Assembly: GCF_002104995.1 (NCBI RefSeq)
Contig: NW_024468258.1
Span: forward strand, 310,001-374,000
DNA from: Linderina pennispora
Lineage: Eukaryota; Kickxellomycota; Kickxellomycetes; Kickxellales; Kickxellaceae
Direction: 5' to 3'
DNA: 64,000 nucleotides
Position numbers and translations under genes: made by a program. Numbering within the stretch: the stretch's first letter is position 1; every line of letters starts with the position of its first letter. Under the pieces are notes generated by a model. That model ran no database searches, was not told where the DNA came from, and worked only from the letters and a program-made list of their open reading frames with translations. Shown piece after piece: positions 1-11,245 of this stretch.

Positions 1-160
1 CCAGCAACTCTCCCCTTTCCCCTTGCATCAAAGAAGCTGGTTCTCATCCTTCTTATTTCATACATCTCGCTGGTCGTAGAGTAGGAAAGGCAACTTTATC
101 TTCCACATCCCAAACAATCTTCCATCTATTCTATCGCTATCTTCGGAACTCAGCCATACG

Positions 161-1931
161 ATGGTCAAGCTGAGCTTCATGTCAGCCATGGCGGCCATTG
201 CCGGCCTCGCCTATAGCCAGTGCGCGAACCCGATGCAGCGGACCCGAGATTCGCTCCTTGTCGGCCCAAGACCGGGCGCGGTACCTGCGTGCAGTCAACC
301 AACTGCGTGAAAACGGTGAGCTGGACCGCCTGTCGAGTATACATGTGGAGAATGCAGATACAATCCATGGACACCCGCGGTTCCTGGTGTTCCACCGGCA
401 CTTCATGAACGATTTTGCAAACGCTCTGCAGCGTGTTGACCCGGGCGTCCCTGTCCCGTACTGGGACTGGTCTTTGGATGCCAGCAACCCGGCAGCGAGT
501 GCGCTGTTCACCGACTCATTCCTCGGCGGCAATGGCAGTGGGCCAAACAGCTGCGTGCAGAGCGGGCCACTGGCCAACTGGCAGATGCGCGTGTCGACCC
601 CTCACTGTCTGGCGCGCAGGTTCAATAATGGCGACCAGATCTCGCCGTTCTGGCCACCAGAGGCACTGCTGAGTATGCAAAACACGGTTTCACAGTACGG
701 CGCGCTGTCGAGCGGTATTGAGAACGGCTGTCATGGCGCCGTGCATCTGGGAATCTCTGGCGATATGTCGACCATGTTTGCGCCCAACGACCCGTTCTTC
801 TTCCTGCACCACGGGATGGTCGACAAGCTGTGGTACGACTGGCAGCTAATGAATCCCGAGACGCGGTTTGCCATGTATGACAACTCGAACTATCAGGACC
901 CGCCGGTCTCGGCCGACGAGGTGCTACCCGGCTACCCGAATGTGCGTGTGCGCGATGTCCTAGATCCGCGCAGTGCTGCCTTGTGCTATGTCTATGTTGA
1001 CTCAGGTTCGGGCGCCGCAACGAAGCGGCTGATGCAGGAAGTCGACCGCCAAGCTCAGCAGCAGCAGCAGCAGCCGCAAGGCGGTCCTCAGGCCAACCAG
1101 CAGGTTACTGGTGGCCCGGCTGCTCTTGGCCCCATGAGCGGTCCTACTGGTCCCAACGGTCCCACTGGTTTCAACGGGCCTGTTGGTCCTGCTGGTCCTG
1201 TTGGTCCTGTGCCCCAGCAGCAACCGCTGACTCCAGGAAGGCAATTCAATGGTGATGCTCCTCAGTCTGCTACTCCTCAACCTGCCGCCACAGCCAACCC
1301 GGGCCAGCCCATGCGTGGAGGTAGCCGTGGAGTGCAAGATTTTGTGCAAAACGCGCTTGCCAGCAGCCTTGGTGGAACGCCCCTGGGTGCAATGAACTTT
1401 GGTGGCCACCGACACAATCGCAATGGTCGTCTTTTCCGTCGCCTTGCCTACGCCGCTGGTCTCTCTGCCCGTGAATACACTGGCCAGACTCCTGCTCCAG
1501 CTGCGGCCCCATCTCAGGACATCCTCGGCCTTGGTGGTCTGGTAAATGGTCTTCTGGGCTCCGATGGCCTGGTTGCGCATCTCTTGGAGGGCGTCGGCAA
1601 CGTCGTGTCGGTTCTGCCACAGGGCTTGACCAAGACGCTTGAGGCAGTCGGTGAGATTGCCGAGAATGTCACGAACGATGTGTTCGACCTGCTGCACGTC
1701 CCCAAGGTCGATCTGTCGAAGCTGTCCAAGGAGGAGCGCCTGATCCCGGCGGTCCAGCCGCTGCCCGACTGGTGGTGCCAGAAAAACAACCTTAACGCAA
1801 CGTATGCAGCGCAGCTCCACTCGCAGGTGCACGATATCATTGAAGGATTCAACCGGATTCCGGGATATGTGTCGCCTGCGGTTGTCCACTATGCTGCCAT
1901 GAAGTATGGCGACAAGGCGGGCTCCAAGTAA
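161..1931 (+). CDS. Tyrosinase (type-3 copper phenol oxidase), one apparent frameshift near the N terminus
   Basis: Tyrosinases oxidise monophenols and o-diphenols to quinones for melanin or wall cross-linking. The CuA region is seen as a His in SSIHVEN, then TIHGHPRF and VFHRHF, followed by PVPYWDW. CuB is CHGAVH plus NDPFFFLHHGMVDKLW, matching the family's HxxxH and DPxFFLHH motifs. The C-terminal half is unusual: poly-Gln, then a Gly-X-Y collagen-like stretch (about nt 1110-1215), then a low-complexity tail. The ATG at 161 opens a signal-peptide-like segment (MVKLSFMSAMAAIAGLAYS), but the tyrosinase domain continues in the +1 frame from about nt 225-232, where one extra A explains the switch. 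No intron fits in so short a space. The alternative is a TTG-initiated frame at 198 without a secretion signal, which is less likely. Confidence 0.85.
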
Positions 1932-2114
1932 ACAACCCGTTTATCACGATGTTACATTACATTTAGTAGTTCATTCCCAGGCCTAGGCGAAATGAATAAA
2001 CATACATCCATGTCCCTCAGCACGCGCTGCTGTCGTTGCGCAGTAAATGTTTTGAACGTTTTTCTATTGCATGGTAAGTGGATATGAGCAAAGAAATACC
2101 CTGGCGGTGAGGGC

Positions 2115-3776
2115 TTACTTTTTGACAACAAACGACTTGCGCTTCCTCTTGTCGGTTTTCCGGCTCTCGCCAATGCTAATGTTGACGTTGGGCGGCACGG
2201 TGAAGCCGAATGCGCGGCCGACCTTTGGCAGGTCGAGCTCATTGACATTGAAAATGTTCTTGAGCTGGTACGATGCGTAGGCCTGCAGGTACGAGCGGTA
2301 GCCGTCGCGGGCTGATTTGTTCAAGTAGTAGTTCTTCTGGATCAGCTTCTCGAGCTGGGCCTGGACGTTGGCGATCTTGCTGGGCGGGAACTGGTACTCG
2401 TTCAGTGGCACCTTAGCCTGCTTGAGGTAGCGCAGGAAGCCAAGCTCGCTGGGCAGCAAGAACATCAGCGACTTGCCCTTTCCGCCAGCGCGCGCTGTAC
2501 GGCCGACGCGGTGGATATAGTCGCGGGGGTCATCTGGCGGGTCATACTGGATGATCCAGTCGACGGCAGGGATATCGAGGCCACGGGCAGCAACGTCTGT
2601 GCACAGCAGGATGCCCTTGTCGGCGTTGATGAACTCGAAGAAGGTGTTGGTGCGCTTCTGCTGCTTCTGCTTGCCGTGCAGGTCGAGGACTGGCACATCA
2701 ATGTAGTTGAGCAGCTCCGCGTGGTACTTTACCGAATTGCACGACGAGAAGAACACAATGACCTTCTTCTTCAGGTTGCGCTTGAGGAACGTGAACAGCA
2801 GCAGGAAACGCTTGTCAGACTCGCACAACACGTAGCCCTGCTCGAGACCCTCGGCAGTGGCCTTCTCCTTGCCCTCGTCGACGTTGATGTAGAATGGGCG
2901 CTTGTTGAGCGAGATGCGGGCCAGATCCTCAACCTTTGTTGTCTGGGTGGCCGAGAACAGCATCGACTGCCGCTCCTCCTTGGGCAGGATCTTGACAATG
3001 GCCTTCATCTCGTCCTCAAAACCGTTTTCCAGGATCCGGTCAGCCTCGTCGATCACCAGCGTCTTCAGATTCTTGAAGATAAAGCCCTTGGTGTTCTGCA
3101 GGTGGTCGAGCAGGCGGCCAGGCGTGGCAATCAGCAGGTTGACACCCTTGGTGAGCTTGTCCGCCTCGGCTTTGCGGTTAGCGCCGCCGATCACAATACC
3201 AAAAGTCTGCGAGTGGAACCGCATCAGGTCGCGGGCCACACCAAAAATCTGAAGCGCCAGCTCACGCGTCGGCGTGATGATGATAGCACCAGTGCCGTTG
3301 CGCGGCTTGAACTTGAGCTTCAGCAGGAGCTCGACTGCGGGGATCAGGAACGACAGAGTCTTGCCAGAGCCGGTCTTGGCGGCACCAAGCACGTCGCGTC
3401 CAGCCAGCAGCGGCGGGATCGTCCGCGCCTGCACCTCAGTCATGTTGGTGAAGCCCATCTCCTTGATCGCATTCTGGGTCTGATCGGACAGAGGCACAGA
3501 GGTGAACGAGTAGTCAAGCTCCTTCTCGCCAGCGGCTGCCTTGACCTTCTTTGCCTCAGGCTTGTCCTCCTCTTCCTCCTCCTCCTCTTCACTATCAGAA
3601 GCCTCAGCAACGGGCTCATCCTCATCTTCCTCCACGCTGTCGCTGCTGTCCTCAACCTCCTCGGTCTTGGACGGGGTCTCGGCCACGACCTTGTCGGCCT
3701 TGGCGGCGACCACCTTAGTGTTGGATCTCTTGCGCTTCTGCGGCTTGGCGCTGGCAGCAGTTCCCTTCGCCGGCAT
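2115..3776 (-). CDS. HAS1: ATP-dependent RNA helicase Has1/DDX18, DEAD-box
   Basis: A single uninterrupted frame of 553 aa. The first ~90 residues are a Lys-rich then acidic (Asp/Glu/Ser) tail typical of nucleolar helicases. The core motifs appear in order: Q motif region [18 protein letters not shown], motif [31 protein letters not shown] in [24 protein letters not shown], and [10 protein letters not shown]. The C-terminal block with [17 protein letters not shown] and the order of motifs match the Has1/DDX18 subfamily, which works in 40S and 60S pre-rRNA processing in the nucleolus. A TATA-like stretch (TATATCTAC on the minus strand) lies about 20 bp upstream of the ATG. It is convergent with the tyrosinase gene. 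Confidence 0.95.
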   Translation of the reverse strand: MPAKGTAASAKPQKRKRSNTKVVAAKADKVVAETPSKTEEVEDSSDSVEEDEDEPVAEASDSEEEEEEEEDKPEAKKVKAAAGEKELDYSFTSVPLSDQTQNAIKEMGFTNMTEVQARTIPPLLAGRDVLGAAKTGSGKTLSFLIPAVELLLKLKFKPRNGTGAIIITPTRELALQIFGVARDLMRFHSQTFGIVIGGANRKAEADKLTKGVNLLIATPGRLLDHLQNTKGFIFKNLKTLVIDEADRILENGFEDEMKAIVKILPKEERQSMLFSATQTTKVEDLARISLNKRPFYINVDEGKEKATAEGLEQGYVLCESDKRFLLLFTFLKRNLKKKVIVFFSSCNSVKYHAELLNYIDVPVLDLHGKQKQQKRTNTFFEFINADKGILLCTDVAARGLDIPAVDWIIQYDPPDDPRDYIHRVGRTARAGGKGKSLMFLLPSELGFLRYLKQAKVPLNEYQFPPSKIANVQAQLEKLIQKNYYLNKSARDGYRSYLQAYASYQLKNIFNVNELDLPKVGRAFGFTVPPNVNISIGESRKTDKRKRKSFVVKK

Positions 3777-4224
3777 GGTTGTGAACAGTGTGTAGATATA
3801 TAGAGAGTTGGGATAACGGGAGACACAGCAAGTTCAAAGCGAAAAAACAAAATGCCTGATGGCTGCCAGCCAGGCGATGTGTATGCCAGAGCAACGAAAA
3901 GAAAAAAAAGCAACCAGACTTTTTGATCCGGTGATTGATCCCTTGATAATGGCTATTTTTCGCTGCTACGATCTGTGCAAAAAAAAATACGAGCTTTTTT
4001 TCCTTGGCCAGAGCAGGGCCGAGTTCGCACAGTGCGCCTGGCTGCTTTCTCTGCACACCTCGCACTTGCCTTTTCTCTCCACACCTTTCCTATTGCTTGC
4101 CTTCTCCATTTTCTGCACACACTATCCTGGGATATCAACGCAGCATCCCGGACTTGTAGCGCAACAAAATATACCACACACATACGCTAGACGGAGAGTT
4201 TAACTGAGACCCAGACAACGGATC

Positions 4225-7200
4225 ATGGATAGCGGACTCGAACTGCAGCTCAAGAAGCTGCGCAACCAAATCAACTCGAAGGCCCCACACCAGCAGCAGG
4301 TATGCGTAAACAGTCGCTGTCGGTGTGTGCGCGGTGGTGAATATAGTGCGGTTTCTAAACTTGGAAGTTTTTATGTAGCATGCGGCAACGCTGTTGGCGG
4401 TCGAGGAAACATTAAAAGAGCGGAAGGCGCCGATGGAGCCCGCAAGTTACTTCGCGGCCCTACTGACGCTGCTGGAGCAGCAGGCTGGCACATCGTCCAA
4501 GGGCCTGTCCAGCGCAATCATCTACTTGCTCAGCATCATTCTGCCACATGTGTCACACAACACGCTGCGGGCCAAGTTTACGACGATGATGGCTGTCCTG
4601 TCGCAGTCTCTGGACCTGGGCTCTGCCGATGTCGCACTGCTGCGGGCCGTGATCTCGTGCCTGGAGTCGGTGCTGACAGCTCAGGACGCCGGGTCGTGGG
4701 GTCAGCCGATTGCGCTTGGCTCGTTCCAGTCGCTGCTGGCACTGGCCACTGACAGCAAGCCCAAGATCCGCAAGCGTGCTCAGGAAGCTGTGGTGAAGCT
4801 GCTGGCGCATGTGCCACCCCCAGCCACCGTGCACCCTGCTGCTCACACTGTGGCGAAGTTTGTGCTCACCACCCTGGGGAACGCCAAGGCCGACACGCAG
4901 GCGGCGATGCACACGCTGCAGCTTGTCAAGGCAGTTGATCTGGCCTGGCCGGCGGAGGAGTTCCGTGAGCTGTGCTCAGTGCTGATGCAGCTGCCCAAGC
5001 TCAACACGCCCTTCATCACCACTCTATCGTTCCAGGCGCTGGAGTCGGCATTCTCGAGCGCTGCGGCTGCTCTGGACGAGGATCAGTTCCGCGACCTGCT
5101 GGCCGAGGTCATTGACATCAAGCCGAACATTGGCGATGCGCTGGTCAGCGACGCGTGGCTCAAGATCGTGCAGAAGGGATACATCTCCTACGCACAGATC
5201 AGCCCCATCGTGTGCTTCCAGTCGCTGCCCGAGCTCATTGACCTGATCCTTCCCGACATCGAGCTTGGCAAGCCCAGCACGCGCGAAGCTGCGACGCAGT
5301 GCATTTGGGCGCTGCTGCGCGAGTGCATTCCGGACAGCATGCTTGAGTCGCCAGAGGTTGAGCGGATCGTCAAGATTCTGTCATCAGGCGTGTCTTACCG
5401 CTACCGCGAGTCGTGGACGCTGATGTTTTTGCTGCTCGCGGCGCTGTTCCAGAGGCTCGGGTCCGTCGCGCACCCGGTTATGGACAGCATTCTGCTGGAG
5501 ATCTCGAACATGCGCATGGAGCCCGAGTTTGAGCTCAAGAGCGAGGCCGACGCTGTCTTGGGTGCTGCTGTGCGTGCCATTGGCCCTGCGGCTTTCCTGC
5601 AGGTTCTCCCGCTGAACCTGACGGCCGACCAGCGCTCCGGACCTGCCGGCCGCGCCTGGCTGCTGCCGCTGATGAAGAGCCATATCCGCGATGCACCCCT
5701 GGCCTACTTTGTGCAGAACATGCTGCCACTGGCCGACGATCTGGCGGCCCAGTCGCTGCGGTTCAGCTCGCAGGGCCGCGAGATCGAGTCGAAGGTATTT
5801 GGCGCTCTGTCACAGCAGGTGTGGGGTCTGCTGGGCGGCTTCTGCAATGTGCCCAGCGACGTGGTGCAGTCGTTCTCTGTGGATTTTGCTGCGCGCCTTG
5901 CTTCCGAGATGTTTGAGTCGGTAGAGGTCCGCCCAGCCATCTGTGGTGCCCTGCAGACGCTTGTATCTGCTGTGCACGGCCTCGCACACTCTGACGCCGA
6001 CGTTGCCAATGCTCCGCTGACCAAGCAGCAGGCACTGGCTGCAGAGCAGCATCTGGCCCAGTTTGCACCAGACTACCTGTCTCAGCTGTTCAATGTCTTT
6101 GCTCTGTCGCCGGGCGCCAGCCGCGGCTATCTGGTCGAGACAATTGTTGCGTTCCTGTCGATCATCACTCCGGCTGAGGTCAACGCGACCTTTGTCAAGG
6201 TGTGCTCGATGCTGGACGAGGCGCTGAAGACCCACAAGCCGCCTGCTGCTAGCGAACTGACCGAGCGCTACCTGGAGGCACACCCACCTCCAACAGCGCA
6301 CACAATGATGGACCTGGCCATTGTCATGGCGCCGTACTTGGACGCTGAGCGCACGCAGATGCTGGTGCAGGCGTCGTTCCTGCTGCTCAAGCAGGCCGAG
6401 GACACCGTGCTGCAGAAGAAGGGGTACAAGGCCGTCTATAAGCTGGCGAGCCAGGAGCAGGGGTCGGCTGCCCGGCAGACTGTCGAGTCGATCATGTCCG
6501 ATGCACTGATTCCGGCGCTGATCGAATCGGCCGAGTCGGTGGCCATGGCGTCGCGCCGTGACCGTCTGGCGCTGGTGTCGGTGCTCGCTGATGGTCTGAA
6601 CAACGACCAGCTGCACTTTATCCCGGCGCTCCTGTCGGAGGCTATCCTGGGCACCAAGGAGGTTAACGAACGCGTAGCGCATCATTGCCTTTGACACGCT
6701 GCTGGCCATGGGCCGCCGCATGTCGCAGGGCGGCGTGATCAGCATGGCAGCCATGGGCAGCGAGGGCGAGACGCAGCAGGCCTCCACTGAGGAGTTCTTC
6801 AAGATGATCGCAGCCGGCCTGGCGGCACAGACTCCGCATATGATCAGCGCCACGATCGCAGCCCTCTCGCGCGCCTTGTTCGAGTTCCACTCGCAGCTGC
6901 AGACCAGCTTTGTGCTCGAGATCCTGGGCACGGTCCTGATGTTTGTGACGCACAACAACCGCGAAATTGCAAAGTCATCGCTGGGCTTTGTCAAGGTCGC
7001 CTCAGTGATCCTGCCCAAGGACCTGCTGGAACAGCATCTGGAGGAGATTGTGCAGAGCATTCTGAAGTGGTCACACGAGTACAAGAACCAGATGCGCCTC
7101 AAGTGCCGCCATATTCTCGATCGCCTTGTGCGCCGCGTCGGCCTCGATGCTGTCGACCGGGTCACGCCTGAGGAGCACAAGAAGCTGATCGCCAACATGC

Positions 7201-8147
7201 GCAAGCGCCAGGTGCGTGCCAAGCGCGCCAAGGAGCCGGGCACACAAACTGCTGACACCGGCGACGTCTCGGCGGCGGCTGCTGCGACTGCGACTGCGAC
7301 TGCCAGCGAGCCGGCCAAGAAGTCGTTCGGTAATGCGTATGAAGATGCGCTGTACGGTAGCGAGAGCGAGCTGGACGACTCGGACGACGAGCCGGCGCAG
7401 AAGGCTAAGCGCCAGAGCAACCTGAGCCGCAAGCAGCAGATCCGCGATGCCAACGCTGCTGAGTCGCGCCAGAAGAACAAGGGCGGTGCGTGGATCCGCG
7501 AGGACGCCGAGGGACCGCTCGACTTCCTCGACCGCACAGCCTTCACGCACTTTGCATTCACCAACCCGGCTGGCAAGCAGAAGCGCGAGCGCGCTGCGCC
7601 GAAGATGGAAGGCGGCAAGTTTGTGTTTGAGGACCCCGAGGACCTGGCCAAGCTCAAGGAGGCGGCGGCTGCTGCGGCGGCAGCCAACCCTGACGAGGCG
7701 CAGGGCGAGGACTACTACCTGCAGTCGATTACGTCCAAGGACGGATTCACGCGCACGGCCAGTGGCAAGATCAAGTTCCACAAGCGCAAGGCTGGCGACG
7801 AGAATGACGACGTTGAGATGGAGAGCGGCGATGAGGAGGCTGCGAAGACGCCGATGGGCAAGCGCAGCAAGACCAACGCGGGTGCTGCTGTGGGCAGGGA
7901 GTTCCGCTCGAAGAAGGCCAAGGGCGATGTCAAGCGCGGAAATGTCGATCCGTATGCATATGTGCCGCTGAACCCCAAGTCCATGAAGAAGGGCGGGGTC
8001 AGCATCAAGGGCAACTCGAAGAAGGACAAGCGGGACGCGCCGCAAGTGAGAGATGCATTTCCGTTCTATATAAACTTGTTTCAACCTTCTTCCATTCGGG
8101 AGAGATGTGCAGTGCTTCTCGGAATGATCTGCACATGTGCGGACTAG
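4225..8147 (+). CDS. RRP12: Ribosomal RNA-processing protein 12 (RRP12, HEAT-repeat), two exons, one apparent frameshift
   Basis: Rrp12 is a HEAT/ARM-repeat karyopherin-like factor for ribosomal subunit maturation and export. Exon 1 is 4225-4299 (MDSGLELQLKKLRNQ...). The intron 4300-4378 starts GTATGC and ends TAG. Exon 2 resumes in phase at 4379. The frame reads alpha-helical repeats to about 6675 (ILGTKEVNER), then the conserved continuation RIIAFDTLLAMG lies in the +1 frame; one extra G after GTA (about 6675-6678) explains it. The last ~230 residues are Lys-rich with acidic patches (SELDDSDDEPAQKAKRQSNL) and include nuclear-signal-like clusters, as in the family. Total is about 1280 aa against ~1230 in yeast. 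The extreme 3' end is uncertain: the 33 residues after DKRDAPQ look non-conserved, and GTGAGA at 8046 with an in-phase TAG acceptor at 8147 could be a last intron. Confidence 0.85.
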
Positions 8148-11100
8148 GACGACGTACCGGATGGTGGGGGAGGATGTGCATGTACAGAAAGCGAGTGTGG
8201 CCAAAGACAAACGCAGCTACATGTGCAAATCGTGGTGGACATGGCGATTGGACAATGGGCCGACGTATATCTGCCGGGCCTGGGAGCCCGAGCTCGGACA
8301 GGACAAGCTTGGAAAGGGAGTCCAGTGCGGGATGTAGGTGCGACATTGCGAGCCAGATTAGGAAAGGACCCAGTACATGCCCAGCGAGGCACAAACAAAC
8401 ATGGGCAACCTTAGACGGGACAAAGCTGCAGGCACAAAGGGGGTGTTTTTAGCAGCCTTGGGCCACGCCGGGAATTGTCTGCTGCAGATTGTCAAAGTTC
8501 TGATTGTCCAGTTCTGTCGGAAAATGTCCGCGATTGTGGAGCTGGAAGGCGGGAAGATTATGCCCATGGACATAATGCAATGGAGGGCCAGAATTGTCCA
8601 ATTCTGCGAGGACAGCCAGTGTCTTGTGCACATGGCGCCTTTCCTGACCGTGCTTTCTGCTGCTGGAAATGAAGAGCCTGTGAGACACTTGGTGGGCCTT
8701 GTGCTGGGGAGACAAGCAGGTCAATTGGGCTTGCCGGGCGGCTTGGGCACGGCCAGCGCTTGCACAATTGGACATATCATGTAATCTTCCACATTCCACA
8801 CCACCATGTGAGCTGCACGAGCGCCCACTCGGCTTCTGGCCAGCGGTTATCGTAAGCTAAAAAGTAAATATCTGCCAAAAACGCAGGAATAGACGTAGTC
8901 TGCTGGTATAACGGCGTTGCGCGTGCGACGTGTGCGTGCGTGAAAGGAGATCGAAATGCAGCAAAGTAACAGGATCGAACTGTAACCACAGCAAGCAGTA
9001 ACCAGCCATGCACCGGCAGCACGCGCATGGTGAGCGAGTCTCGGCAAGCCATTCTACCCCACGCTGAAATGCGGGGGGAGAGGTGGGAACGACCGGATTG
9101 TGCCACGTCGTTTTTTGTGTCGCTTGTGTGGTCGAGCGTGCTGGACCGTAGCCGATGGCGCACGGTGGCAGTAATGGTCCCAAGTTCGGCATGGCGCTAC
9201 TGCTGATCGTTTGGCGTGTTCCATGGGCGAGACGCCAGCCTTTGAGCTGCACATCCGTCCGCACCGGAAGAATGCACGCAGGTGCCGCTCCAGGTGCAGC
9301 ACGTCCTTTGTCTGCCACAGGCTGGTTAAATTCCTTTGTTTCTTGAGCAAGGGGTGGGGATCTGCTCGGCGTATGTTGCGCATGGCATGCCCATGGCTGA
9401 GGGAGGAAACAAGCGAGTGCCTAGAGTCTGGCAAGTGCCTAGAGTCTGGCGATTGCCTTGCAGACCGGACATCGTCTAGGCGTTGGGCTGGTAGCCCCAT
9501 TCACAAGAGCAGGTCTTCGGCCTATGCTGCTCCTGAGTTCCGCGCCAGCACCTCAAAGAGCTGAAGTAGCCGGCGATCGCACAGCTATTCTGCAAATGCC
9601 CATGCATTATGCCAAAAGAGAAATGGAAATCGGCGAGGTCAGAGCTTGCAGGAGCCAGCATGGTTTGGAATATCACAGACTGCTCTTTTTGTAATGGTCT
9701 GATCTGCCGCGGCCCACATTCAGACCAATCAGTAGGACCATGGGTCCGTTTCATGCGGGCCAAAGGCTACTGAGAAAGGCTCGGATGGTTCTATATTTAC
9801 AAAGGCCAGCTGGCCGGCTGGTCTCCGATATCCAGAACCGGGCATACCAGGTCGGGTCGCAGTCTACGCACCACCCCCCAAGTGCCTGGCAGCAGACAAG
9901 TGCAAAAAGGGACGGGCGGCAGGACAGCCGACAGGACAGGCGCCATGGGAGCAAGGCAGCAAAGCGCCATGGACAAACCGGAAGCAAGCAGGAAACCACC
10001 GATAATTTAGCCCAAAGGCCCGGCGTGAAAGCGCAACAGGACGCAGAATAATGGCCTGGAGCAAAAGTGGGGCGGACAGCGGTGGCGCCTCTCGTTGGCG
10101 AGTTCTGCCTTTGGATCTGAGAGTGTGGGACGCATGTCGACTGACTCGCCGCCCGCCGAGCAGGGACGGCGGAATGCCTGCACGAAATCCTGCAATATAT
10201 TGCTGGTATGCCGGGCCGACTAATGTCTGCTGGGACCGAATAGGGACAGACCACCAGTGCAGGCAGCGTGTCCGGGCAGCTGCACCTTGCTAGCGCGACT
10301 CCCTTCCCGTCAAGACAGATCTCAGAGCTGGATCTGCCCATCTCGCCGCCTCGCCGACGGGGGACGGCTGGAGGAGGGCTGGGTCGTAGAAGGACGCCAC
10401 CCGTTTCGCTAATTGACTAGTAGCACCAGCGAGTGCGACGAAAAAAAAAAAAAAAGTTTCACTTCTCCGCCACATGCAGACCTTGTAGTCCATGGAATTT
10501 GTAGTTGCTCAACCTGGCCGAACCTGGCCGAACCCCCCAAACTTCAAAATGGGCTCTGATGGACATCGCTAGCCTACTTTCCTTACAAGTGTCTTTCTTC
10601 TTCTCTCTCCCTCATCTCTTATCCATTTCATTTTCGACACCTTTGGCTTTTTACTCTGCACTTTTCACTCTTCTAGCGCTCTCCCCTCCCCCCTCTCCCT
10701 TTCCTCCTATTCCGATTAACTTTCCCTCCCCTACTCTTCCCCCTTTCCTCAACCTTTTCGCCCAATACCTCCCCCGTTTCGCCCAACCCAGCTAGAGAAC
10801 ATCCTCCAATTTCCACAGCCCCCCTTTCGCGCAGAGCAAATAAACAGACCGCCAATTAACCTCACGAAGAACCTCACATTATCACGCTCTCAAACAAACC
10901 GCCCCCTGTTCCCTCCTACTATATCCGACGTCCCCCTGCTCAAATATTTTCCATTTGAGCCATTTTAATCCCAGACCGACGGAATCAGTTCCTTTATCCT
11001 GTATCTTGCCCACGAGCAGAAACACCCGCCTGCAGTCAGTTGATGCCGACAGTTTGGATTTAACCCCTCCCTCTTCCTCCCTCACCTTTTAACGTTTTTT

Positions 11101-11245
11101 TTTAGCATTTTTCCGACCCACTCTATTTCCCTCGCACCTCCTTTTCGCTCTTCTACCTCCCCCTTCCCTTCACATCCTTTTATAACCATTCCTTGGCATC
11201 ACATACGCACGCTTTCCACGACCTCTATCACCCACCCCTTTCAAC
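8148..11245. other. Long intergenic region upstream of the forkhead gene
   Basis: No coding region is supported over about 3.1 kb. Open frames here are short and overlap on both strands without recognisable motifs. An imperfect 18-bp unit is repeated twice around 9418-9455 (CTAGAGTCTGGCAAGTGC). A poly-A run lies at about 10441-10455. From about 10560 to 11240 the plus strand is strongly pyrimidine-rich (long C/T tracts), which probably is the 5' leader and core promoter of the forkhead gene. The size suggests an extended regulatory region, but nothing more specific can be read. Confidence 0.5.

Noticed and set aside
2511-3803. 430-codon plus-strand frame opposite HAS1
   Set aside because: Antisense shadow of HAS1; low-complexity Leu/Val/Glu content and no family motifs.
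8377-8784. 135-codon plus-strand frame in the forkhead upstream region
   Set aside because: No recognisable domain, overlaps similar-length frames on the other strand, and lacks intron or leader signals.
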